The notes under the pieces were generated by a model that saw nothing but the letters and a program-made list of their open reading frames with translations, was not told the origin of the DNA and did not search any database. Both the position numbers and the translations under genes were made by a program. 53,121 nt of DNA. It comes from an uncultured Oscillospiraceae bacterium. GTDB taxonomy: Bacteria; Bacillota; Clostridia; Oscillospirales; Oscillospiraceae. The number at the start of each line of letters is the position of its first letter. Position 1 is the first letter of the stretch. Of the stretch, positions 24,087 through 31,192 are shown one piece after another. The DNA lies in NCBI GenBank assembly GCA_934589225.1, contig CAKTNS010000016.1:1-53121 (forward strand), given 5' to 3'.

Positions 24087-24401
24087 ATGGACCAATTGAA
24101 AAAGAATATCGTTTTCTATCTGCTGTTGCTGATGGATTTTTATATCGTTCCATGGTTTATAAAAGACACAGGAAGCGCAATGCTTGTCATGTTGGTGATG
24201 ATCCCTCTGATATGCTTCATCATTTCTTTTTTTTACGGAATCAGAAACGGTTTTGACCCTTGCTATATTGGCATTGTCGCAGTGATGTTTGCACCGTCTA
24301 TATTCATCTTTTATAACGCAAGCGCATGGGTTTATATAGTAGCATACGCAGTTATTGCATTGCTCGGAAATGTAATAGCACTACCGTTCAGAAAAAGATA
24401 A
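24087..24401 (+). CDS. Small integral membrane protein of unknown function
   Basis: 104 aa, three to four hydrophobic segments covering most of its length (FYLLLLMDFYIVPWF, MLVMLVMIPLICFIISFFYG, and two more), ending in FRKR. No family recognised. AGGAGG lies 9 bp upstream of the ATG at 24087; an extended -10 (TGG-TATAAT, 24032-24037) lies about 50 bp upstream. Its base composition is AT-richer than that of its neighbours, as for the hydrolase that follows. Direct repeat 1 begins just after its stop. Confidence 0.7.
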   Translation: MDQLKKNIVFYLLLLMDFYIVPWFIKDTGSAMLVMLVMIPLICFIISFFYGIRNGFDPCYIGIVAVMFAPSIFIFYNASAWVYIVAYAVIALLGNVIALPFRKR

Positions 24402-24430
24402 CTTCCGGCTTGCCAAGCAGAACACAAAAT
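24402..24430 (+). repeat. 29-bp direct repeat, left copy (flanks the hydrolase gene)
   Basis: Begins CTTCCGGCTTGCCAAGC and ends GAACACAAAAT. It matches 25289-25317 at 26 of 29 positions. Confidence 0.9.
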
Positions 24431-24465
24431 GGAGCAACAAATCGGAATTTGCGGAGGAAGTTCAG

Positions 24466-25281
24466 ATGAAAGAAGAAACGTTGGATACTCGTTGCGGAAC
24501 GATTCACTATTGGGCAAGCGTGTCAAACCCGGATGGGATCACACTTGTTTTTCTGCCAGGATTGACAGCGGATCATCGATTGTTTGATAAGCAAATTCAT
24601 TATTTTGAGAACAAGTATAACCTTTTAGTATGGGATGCACCGGCGCACGCTTCCTCCTGGCCGTTTCGTTTTGATTTTGATTTGTTCGATAAGGCAAAAT
24701 GGCTGAATGATATATTGGAACAAGAAAGGATCACCAGACCCGTCATTGTTGGACAATCCATGGGTGGATATGTGGGACAGGCTTACGCACAGCTTTACCT
24801 GGATAACATGACGGGTTTTGTCTCCATTGACTCCGCACCGCTGCAACGAAGCTATGTGACGGCAGTTGAAATCTGGCTTTTGAAACGGATGGAACCGGTA
24901 TATGCGCACTATCCGTGGAAATGGCTTCTGAAATCGGGGTCGGAAGGCGTTGCCACGTCTGATTACGGTAGAAATCTCATGCGTGAAATGATGATGACTT
25001 ATGACGGAAACCAGAAACGCTATGCACAAATAGCCGGACATGGTTATCGTATTTTGGCAGCGGCTATGGAAAAGAATCTTCCGTATGAAATCAAGTGTCC
25101 GGCTTTACTGATATGCGGCACCCAAGATCACGCAGGTTCGTGTATACGGTACAACAAAGCATGGCATCGCAATGCGAAAATCCCTTTGACATGGATTGAG
25201 GGGGCCGGACATAATTCCAATACAGACAAACCTGAACAGATCAATCGTTTGATAGAAAAATTTGTTTCGAATGATTTATAA
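24466..25281 (+). CDS. Alpha/beta hydrolase
   Basis: 271 aa with the alpha/beta-hydrolase core: oxyanion strand LVFLPGLTADHRLF, nucleophile elbow GQSMGG (Ser98), acid in CGTQDHAG and catalytic His in IEGAGHNSN. No signal peptide, so cytosolic. The substrate is unknown. It is AT-richer than the surrounding genes and is bounded by 29-bp direct repeats, suggesting acquisition as a cassette. GGAGG precedes the ATG; a strong terminator follows at 25335. Confidence 0.9.
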   Translation: MKEETLDTRCGTIHYWASVSNPDGITLVFLPGLTADHRLFDKQIHYFENKYNLLVWDAPAHASSWPFRFDFDLFDKAKWLNDILEQERITRPVIVGQSMGGYVGQAYAQLYLDNMTGFVSIDSAPLQRSYVTAVEIWLLKRMEPVYAHYPWKWLLKSGSEGVATSDYGRNLMREMMMTYDGNQKRYAQIAGHGYRILAAAMEKNLPYEIKCPALLICGTQDHAGSCIRYNKAWHRNAKIPLTWIEGAGHNSNTDKPEQINRLIEKFVSNDL

Positions 25282-25288
25282 CAGGTGG

Positions 25289-25317
25289 CTTCTGGCTTTC
25301 CAAGCGGAACACAAAAT
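25289..25317 (+). repeat. 29-bp direct repeat, right copy
   Basis: CTTCTGGCTTTCCAAGC...GAACACAAAAT. It starts 8 bp after the hydrolase stop; three mismatches to the left copy. Confidence 0.9.
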
Positions 25318-25334
25318 CCAAATACCACCCCCCA

Positions 25335-25376
25335 GGCCGCCCGCCGGACGCAATGCGCAAAAGCGGGCGGCCTTTT
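25335..25376 (+). terminator. Terminator of the hydrolase gene
   Basis: Perfect 10-bp stem GGCCGCCCGC/GCGGGCGGCC (25335-25344 with 25363-25372) followed by TTTT. Confidence 0.85.
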
Positions 25377-25404
25377 GCTGTCACTGTACCGAAAAGATGG
25401 TCAC

Positions 25405-25437
25405 AAAAAAGCCCCCTCTCCGGGTTTGGAGAGGGGG
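25405..25437 (-). terminator. Terminator of the M23 peptidase gene
   Basis: On the minus strand the 10-bp stem CCCCCTCTCC/GGAGAGGGGG (25428-25437 with 25412-25421) is followed by six T residues. It starts 7 bp after the stop. Confidence 0.88.
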
Positions 25438-25443
25438 TGTGGT

Positions 25444-26127
25444 TCAGTTCCCTAGGTTCAGGAAGTCCGCCGGGTCCATGGGCATGTCCTGGTAGGTCAC
25501 GGAAAAGTGGACGTGAGGTCCCAGGGCCGTCTCTGCCAGGGCGGTGGTGCCTACGGTGCCGAGGGTCTGCCCCAAGTCTACATGGTCACCGGGGCTGAAG
25601 GTTTCGGCGGTTTCCAGCCCCGCGTAGGTGGTCTCGTAGCCGCCGGTGTGCCGCAGCACCAGGGTCAGGCCCATGAGGCCGTCGTCTCGTAGGGAGACCA
25701 CCGTCCCCTCTGCCGCCGCCTTCACCGGGGTGCCCTCCTGGGCGGTGTAGTCGATGCCATTGTGGACCCGCCAGTCCCGGGTGGTCTCGTTAAAGCTTAA
25801 GGCATCCATGCTGTAGAGGACTGCCTGGTCCCCCTCCACCGGCGGGGCCGTCACCAGCCCCTTGGGGGCCGGCTTCTGGGTGGCCGCCGGGGCGGTGGGG
25901 GCGGTTGCCGCTTTCTGGGGCGGTTTCTGGGTTTCCGTAGGGGAAACCGTGGGTTCCGGCTGGGAAGCGTATTCCAAAACCGGCTGGGTTTCCACCAGGG
26001 AGACCTGTTTTACCTGCTTGTGATTGTTCCGGTATACATAGCCTGCGGTCCCGATGGCTGCCGCACACAGGACCAGGGCGATGTAGTAGCCCTTTCCTCC
26101 GATTCCGGAGTTTTTTTGATCGCGCAT
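25444..26127 (-). CDS. M23 (LytM) family peptidase, SpoIIQ-like
   Basis: 227 aa. A short N-terminus and one transmembrane helix (YYIALVLCAAAIGTAGYVY) are followed by a Pro/Thr/Ala-rich linker and a LytM domain. The metal-site motifs HNGID (HxxxD) and HVHF (HxH) are both intact, so it may be an active endopeptidase, as in clostridial SpoIIQ. The layout (single anchor, spacer, LytM) suggests a role in cell-wall remodelling or engulfment during sporulation. The start at 26127 follows GGAGGTG. It is divergent from potA. Confidence 0.85.
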   Translation of the reverse strand: MRDQKNSGIGGKGYYIALVLCAAAIGTAGYVYRNNHKQVKQVSLVETQPVLEYASQPEPTVSPTETQKPPQKAATAPTAPAATQKPAPKGLVTAPPVEGDQAVLYSMDALSFNETTRDWRVHNGIDYTAQEGTPVKAAAEGTVVSLRDDGLMGLTLVLRHTGGYETTYAGLETAETFSPGDHVDLGQTLGTVGTTALAETALGPHVHFSVTYQDMPMDPADFLNLGN

Positions 26128-26235
26128 TTTTTTGCACCTCCGAAGGGGAGTATCCCCGGAAATTTTTACATTTAATCCAATAGGATGGGCAAAATAACAA
26201 AAATCTTTTGTGAACATTTTATGATGAAAATATCA

Positions 26236-26263
26236 TTGACAATAGGGGAAAATGCGATATAGT
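26236..26263 (+). promoter_or_regulatory. Promoter of the potABCD operon
   Basis: TTGACA (26236-26241), 16-bp spacer, TATAGT (26258-26263), about 50 bp upstream of potA. Confidence 0.7.
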
Positions 26264-26312
26264 TATACTGTCATTTTGCGACAAAAAATAAAGATAGAAA
26301 CGGGGGAGGATA

Positions 26313-27434
26313 ATGTCCAAGGAACTCATCAGGCTCCGGGATCTTACCATGGAGTTCGACGGGGAGCGCATTCTCGACGGCATCAATCTTTACATCAACG
26401 ATCACGAATTCTTAACCTTGCTGGGCCCCTCCGGCTGCGGCAAAACCACCACGCTGCGAATTATCGGCGGCTTTTTAACGCCCACATCCGGCACGGTGAC
26501 ATTTGACGGAAAGACGATCAATGATGTCCCGCCTTACAAGCGGCAGATCAACACGGTTTTTCAGCGATATGCGTTGTTCCCACACCTGGATGTTTATGAC
26601 AACGTGGCCTTTGGCCTTAAAATCCATAAGGTTCCCAAAGCGGAGATCGACCAGCGGGTGCGGGAAATGCTGGAAATCGTCAGTCTCAAGGGTTATGAAA
26701 ACCGGCGAATAGACGCCCTCTCCGGCGGCCAGCAGCAGCGAGTGGCCATTGCCCGTGCTCTGGTAAATCGCCCCAAGGTTTTGCTCTTGGATGAGCCGTT
26801 GGGTGCATTGGACCTGCGACTGCGCAAAGATATGCAGAACGAACTCAAGCGCATTCAGCAGGCCATGGGCATTACCTTTATTTACGTGACCCACGATCAG
26901 GAGGAAGCGCTTTCCATGTCCGATACCATTGTGGTCATGGACAAGGGCCGCATCCAGCAGATCGGCAAACCCGAAGATATTTATAACGAGCCCAAAAACG
27001 CCTTCGTGGCGGACTTCATCGGAGAAAGCAACATTCTCGACGGTGTCATGCTGGAAGATTTCCGGGTGCGGTTCTTTGGCCGGACCTTTATCTGCGTGGA
27101 CAAGGGCTTCCAGAAAGACGAGCCTGTGGACGTGGTCATCCGTCCCGAGGATATTGACATCGTTCCTGTGGACCAGGGCCACCTGGTGGGCACGGTGACC
27201 AGCGTCACCTTCAAGGGCCTGAACTACGACATCATCGTAGAGTTCAAGGGCTTCAAATGGCTGATTCAAACCACCGATTTCCACGCGGTGGGCTCTACCA
27301 TCGGCATTCGGCTGAACCCGGAGGATATTCACATCATGCACAAGAGTGAATACTCCGGCATGTTTGGAGACTACAGCTCCTACTCCGCGGAGTATGACGA
27401 GCTGACGGAGGATGCCGGGAATGAAGAAGACTAA
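26313..27434 (+). CDS. potA: Spermidine/putrescine ABC transporter ATP-binding protein
   Basis: 373 aa. Walker A GPSGCGKTT, Q-loop VFQRYALFPH, signature LSGGQQQR and Walker B LLLDEPLGALDL, with a C-terminal TOBE domain (about 280-355). Energises polyamine import at the inner face of the membrane. GGGGGAGG precedes the ATG. The gene order ATPase, two permeases, lipoprotein and the overlaps (14 bp with potB) define a potABCD operon. The acidic C-terminus (ELTEDAGNEED) is encoded in the overlap region. Confidence 0.95.
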   Translation: MSKELIRLRDLTMEFDGERILDGINLYINDHEFLTLLGPSGCGKTTTLRIIGGFLTPTSGTVTFDGKTINDVPPYKRQINTVFQRYALFPHLDVYDNVAFGLKIHKVPKAEIDQRVREMLEIVSLKGYENRRIDALSGGQQQRVAIARALVNRPKVLLLDEPLGALDLRLRKDMQNELKRIQQAMGITFIYVTHDQEEALSMSDTIVVMDKGRIQQIGKPEDIYNEPKNAFVADFIGESNILDGVMLEDFRVRFFGRTFICVDKGFQKDEPVDVVIRPEDIDIVPVDQGHLVGTVTSVTFKGLNYDIIVEFKGFKWLIQTTDFHAVGSTIGIRLNPEDIHIMHKSEYSGMFGDYSSYSAEYDELTEDAGNEED

Positions 27435-28245
27435 GTCCCTGCTGCTCAGCGCCCCCTACCTTGTGTGGATGGTGGTGTTTACCCTGATCCCTCTGGGGGT
27501 GGTGGCTTACTACGCCCTGACAGACCCGGCCACCGGGGCGTTCTCCCTGGGGAACATCAAAAACCTGGGCATGTATATGCCGGTGCTGTGGAAGTCCATT
27601 GTCTATTCCCTGGTGTCCGCCTGCATCTGCCTGGTGCTGGGCTATCCCGTGGCCTACTTTATTGCCCACTGCGGCCACACCACCCAGAAGTTTCTGTACA
27701 TGCTGGTAATGCTGCCCATGTGCATGAGCTTCCTGCTGCGGACTCTGGCCTGGGTAGGCCTGCTGCAGGATACGGGTATTATCAATTCGCTTCTGGCGGG
27801 GCTGGGCCTTCCCCGGCTGACCCTGATCCGCACCCCGGCGGCGGTGGTGCTGGGCATGGTGTATAACTACCTGCCCTATATGATCCTGCCCCTCTACGCC
27901 ACCATTCTCAAAATCGACCGGCGGCTGATCGAGGCGGCGGAGGACCTGGGCTGCACCCCCAGCCAGACCTTCTGCCGGGTGATATTGCCGCTCAGCATGC
28001 CCGGCATCCTTTCCGGCATGACCATGGTCTTTGTGCCCGCGGTGTCCACCTTCTATATTTCCCAGAAGCTGGGCGGCACCGACACGGTGCTGATCGGTGA
28101 CGTGATCGAGCGCCAGTTCAAGCAGGGCAACAACCCCAACCTGGGTGCGGCCCTCAGCCTGGTGCTGATGCTGCTGGTCTTCGTCTGCACCGGCATTATG
28201 AACCGCTTCGGCGGTGACGAGGCGGAAGGCGGTGTGGTGGTATGA
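27421..28245 (+). CDS. potB: Spermidine/putrescine ABC transporter permease
   Basis: 274 aa with six hydrophobic segments and the permease EAA loop EAAEDLGCTPSQTFCRVILPLSMPG that docks on the ATPase. The start at 27421 (MKKTKSLLLSAPYLVWM) is preferred over 27412 because GGAGG lies about 9 bp upstream of it. Overlaps potA by 14 bp and potC by 4 bp, so translation is coupled. Confidence 0.94.
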   Translation: MKKTKSLLLSAPYLVWMVVFTLIPLGVVAYYALTDPATGAFSLGNIKNLGMYMPVLWKSIVYSLVSACICLVLGYPVAYFIAHCGHTTQKFLYMLVMLPMCMSFLLRTLAWVGLLQDTGIINSLLAGLGLPRLTLIRTPAAVVLGMVYNYLPYMILPLYATILKIDRRLIEAAEDLGCTPSQTFCRVILPLSMPGILSGMTMVFVPAVSTFYISQKLGGTDTVLIGDVIERQFKQGNNPNLGAALSLVLMLLVFVCTGIMNRFGGDEAEGGVVV

Positions 28246-29054
28246 AAAGAGCCAACCGGATCATGACGATCCTGATTTTCATTTTCCTCTATATCCCCAT
28301 GGCGGTGCTGGTGGTGGCCTCCTTCAATACGGGCAAGGACATCACCCAGTTCCAGGGCTTTACCCTGAGCCAGTACCAGCGGCTGTTCCAGGACCGGAGC
28401 CTCCTGAAGCTTCTGGGGAACTCCCTGCTGGTGTCCATTCTGGCAAGCCTCATTGCCACCGTTTTCGGCACCGTTTCCGCCGTGGGCATTCACAATCTGA
28501 ATCCCAAAATGCGGAAAGTGGCCATGACCCTGACGGACATCCCCATGACCAATCCGGACATCGTTACCGGTGTGTCTTTGAGCCTGCTCTTCGTCTTTGT
28601 GGGCACAAAAATGCTGGGCCAGCGGAACAGTCTGACCTTCTGGACGCTGCTCATTGCCCATGTGACCTTCAACCTACCCTATGTGATCCTGAACGTCATG
28701 CCCAAGCTCAAGCAGATGGACGCCTCCCTGACGGATGCGGCCATGGACTTAGGCTGCACCCCCTGGCAGGCCTTTTGCCGGGTGACCCTTCATGAGATCA
28801 TGCCCGGGGTGGTTTCCGGTGCCATCATGGCCTTTACCATGAGCCTGGACGACTTCGTCATCAGCTACTTTGTGACGGGTCTGGATTTTGTCACCCTGCC
28901 TGTGGAAATCTATTCCTACACCAAAAAGCCCATCCAGCCCAAAATCTACGCCATGTTCACCCTGCTGTTCCTGCTGATTTTCCTGCTGATGACCGCCATG
29001 AACCTGATGCAGCTGGCGGCAGACCGGAAAAAGGTGGCCAGCCGGGGCAAGTAA
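28242..29054 (+). CDS. potC: Spermidine/putrescine ABC transporter permease
   Basis: 270 aa, six hydrophobic segments, EAA loop in DAAMDLGCTPWQAFCRVTLHEIMPG. Starts MKRANRIMTILIFIFLYIPM on the ATGA overlap with potB. Forms the translocation pore with PotB. Confidence 0.94.
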   Translation: MKRANRIMTILIFIFLYIPMAVLVVASFNTGKDITQFQGFTLSQYQRLFQDRSLLKLLGNSLLVSILASLIATVFGTVSAVGIHNLNPKMRKVAMTLTDIPMTNPDIVTGVSLSLLFVFVGTKMLGQRNSLTFWTLLIAHVTFNLPYVILNVMPKLKQMDASLTDAAMDLGCTPWQAFCRVTLHEIMPGVVSGAIMAFTMSLDDFVISYFVTGLDFVTLPVEIYSYTKKPIQPKIYAMFTLLFLLIFLLMTAMNLMQLAADRKKVASRGK

Positions 29055-29097
29055 AAACAAAACTATAACTACTACTGATAAAATGGAGAAAAAGTCT

Positions 29098-30168
29098 ATG
29101 AAAAAGTTTATTTCCGCCTTCCTTGTCCTGACCCTTGTCGCCTGCCTGTTCGCCGGCTGCGGCAAGTCCGAAGATGTGACCATCATCAATGTTTACAACT
29201 GGGGCCAGTATATCTCCGAGGGAGACGACGGCTCCATCGATGTGATTGCCGAGTTCGAGAAGAAGTACCCCAACATCAAGGTCCAGTACTCCACCTATGA
29301 TTCCAACGAGACCATGTATGCCAAGCTGAAAAACGGCGGCATTACCGTGGACGTGGTGTTCCCCTCCGACTACATGATCGGCCGGATGCGCCAGGAAGGG
29401 ATGCTCCTGGAGCTGAACTACGACAACATCCCCAACGCCCAGTATATTGACGACGCTTACCGGGGTCTGGCCTTTGACCCGGAGAACAAGTTCTCCGTAC
29501 CCTACACCTGGGGCACCGTGGGCATCATCTATAACAGCAAGTACGTCAAGGAAGAGAACGTTACCGGTTGGGAACTGCTGTGGAACCCCAGCTACGCCGG
29601 AAAGATCCTGATGTTCGACAACTCCCGGGATGCCTTCGGCATTGCCCAGTATATGCTGGGTTACAGCGTGAACTCCACGGATTCCGCCGAGCTCCAGGCC
29701 TGCGCCGACAAGCTGGCGGAGCAGAAGCCCGTGGTGCAGCAGTACGTCATGGACCAGATTTTTGACGCCATGGAAAATGAGGAGGCCTGGATCGCCCCCT
29801 ACTACGCCGGTGACTACCTGACCATGGTAGAGGAGAACCCGGACCTGAAGTTCTTCCGCCCCGCGGACCAGGGCTACAACATCTTTGTAGACGGCATCTG
29901 CATCCCCACCTGCGCCAAGGAAAAGGAAGCCGCCGAGACCTTCATCAACTTCCTGATCGACCCGGAAATCTGCGCCCAGAACCTGGACTTCCTGGGCTAC
30001 AGCGTACCGGAAACCGAGGCCAAGCAGTACCTGGATGCGGACCTGGTCGCCAACGAAGTGGCCTACCCCTCCCAGGAGGAGTTGCGCAACGCCACCTCCT
30101 TTGACTTCCTGCCGGAAGAGACCTCCCGTGAAATGGAAAGTCTGTTCATGACCGTCCGGAACGGCTAA
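29098..30168 (+). CDS. potD: Spermidine/putrescine-binding lipoprotein
   Basis: 356 aa. Lipoprotein signal MKKFISAFLVLTLVACLFAGC with lipobox FAGC (cleavage before Cys21), then the binding-protein fold starting INVYNWGQYIS, characteristic of PotD/PotF. DVVFPSDYMIGRM and WGTVGIIYNS line the ligand cleft. The start at 29098 is preferred to 29083, where GGAG falls inside the reading. It captures polyamine outside the cell for PotABC and is processed by signal peptidase II (lspA at 3490). Confidence 0.94.
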   Translation: MKKFISAFLVLTLVACLFAGCGKSEDVTIINVYNWGQYISEGDDGSIDVIAEFEKKYPNIKVQYSTYDSNETMYAKLKNGGITVDVVFPSDYMIGRMRQEGMLLELNYDNIPNAQYIDDAYRGLAFDPENKFSVPYTWGTVGIIYNSKYVKEENVTGWELLWNPSYAGKILMFDNSRDAFGIAQYMLGYSVNSTDSAELQACADKLAEQKPVVQQYVMDQIFDAMENEEAWIAPYYAGDYLTMVEENPDLKFFRPADQGYNIFVDGICIPTCAKEKEAAETFINFLIDPEICAQNLDFLGYSVPETEAKQYLDADLVANEVAYPSQEELRNATSFDFLPEETSREMESLFMTVRNG

Positions 30169-30180
30169 AATCAAAAATAG

Positions 30181-30226
30181 AAACAGACCGCATTTGGAAA
30201 TTTCCGGATGCGGTCTGTTTTCTTGT
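30181..30226 (+). terminator. Terminator of the pot operon
   Basis: Perfect 13-bp stem AAACAGACCGCAT/ATGCGGTCTGTTT (30181-30193 with 30208-30220), a loop with an inner GGAAATTTCC, and a T-rich tail. Confidence 0.92.
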
Positions 30227-30980
30227 TTATACGTTGAACCGGTCGTAGCTGTCGTAGCAGTCCAGACAGGGCTTTGTCATTCCAAGCGAGTGCAACGGAG
30301 CCGAAGAAGCTTCCCAAGCGGCAAGCTTTATCTTGCGGTGTCTCCAACGTAGCATTTGTTCCGAATTGCCGTATATTTAACGTTTCTATCATTGTTTTGC
30401 GTCCGTAAAATATCAAAAACGTGGTACGCTAATGTAGGGGCGGCAATCTGCCGCCCGCCACGTGGCAAATACAACCTGTGGGGTTGAATGGTACCACCCC
30501 ATACGCGGAACAATGTAGCGGCGATGATTCATCGCCATCCAGCCCCGGCGAGGGGCTGGCACCGTTGCGAATACAACCCGTTTGGTTGAACGGTATCACC
30601 CCCCGACATGTCATTCCGAGCGAACGCAGTGAGTCGAGGAATCTTCCCAAGTTGCAATTTTTATCTTGTGGTGGTTCATTATCCCACGTGGTGGATTCCT
30701 CCACTCCGCTTGCGCTCCGGTCGGAATGACAGACGTTTCTGGTTTGGTTGTTACAAATGTAAACGTACCACGATTCCGGCCTTGCGGCCGGGTGGCGGCA
30801 GATTGCCGCCGCTACAGTGGGGGTACCATATATCGGGTTGTACCATTCACCCCCACAGGTTAAACATCCAACGTGGCGGGCGGCAGATTGCCGCCCCTAC
30901 GGCATCGTCCATGGTAATACCGTTTGATTGATACGGCTCAGATATCGAAATGTGGCGGTGGTGCGCCCCAAAAAGGGACA
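30227..30980. repeat. Repeat island B
   Basis: No gene seen. It holds a half MITE-like palindrome (30275-30345), a block starting GCCGTATATTTAACGT on the minus strand that also occurs near 45170 and inverted near 40290, GGGGCGGCA palindromes (30433 and 30872), a GGCGATGATTCATCGCC hairpin, a CCAGCCCCGGCGAGGGGCTGG hairpin and one full MITE-like palindrome (30609-30731). Confidence 0.85.
30609..30731. repeat. MITE-like palindrome, copy 3
   Basis: Bounded by TGTCATTCCGAGCG and CGGTCGGAATGACA; the left arm is a sequence variant (GCAGTGAGTCGAGGAATC) of the copies at 20209/20506. Confidence 0.8.
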
Positions 30981-30981
30981 T

Positions 30982-31015
30982 AAAAAGGCATAGCCCCCTT
31001 GCGGTGGGCTATGCC
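30982..31015 (-). terminator. Terminator of the feo operon
   Basis: On the minus strand GGCATAGCCC/GGGCTATGCC (31006-31015 with 30987-30996) is followed by five T residues. It starts about 20 bp after the Cys-rich peptide gene. Confidence 0.88.
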
Positions 31016-31035
31016 AGCGGTTTTCAAAAAGACGG

Positions 31036-31188
31036 TCATTTGGTTTTGGGGTCTTTGGGCGGTTTATGGCAGCTTCGGCACTGGCCGCAGCTGGCGCAGT
31101 TGCCGCAGCACCCGTTCCGGGGGCGGCGCAGCACTGCGACGACACCCAGGACGATCAGCCCCAGCAGGAGGATGCTTTGCACATTCAT
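31036..31188 (-). CDS. FeoB-associated Cys-rich membrane protein
   Basis: 50 aa: one N-terminal transmembrane helix (MNVQSILLLGLIVLGVVAVL), then a basic RRPRNG and a dense cysteine cluster (CCGNCASCGQCRSC, six Cys), ending in Lys/Pro-rich KPPKDPKTK. This is the pattern of the small Cys-rich peptides encoded directly after feoB in Firmicutes. The start lies 4 bp after the feoB stop, so translation is coupled. Probably a FeoC-like accessory of ferrous iron import; function is inferred from context. Confidence 0.88.
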   Translation of the reverse strand: MNVQSILLLGLIVLGVVAVLRRPRNGCCGNCASCGQCRSCHKPPKDPKTK

Positions 31189-31192
31189 CGGC

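Noticed and set aside
30478..30931. Short open frames of 60-110 aa inside repeat islands
   Set aside because: They translate the palindromes, recur with the repeats in several frames and lack ribosome sites.
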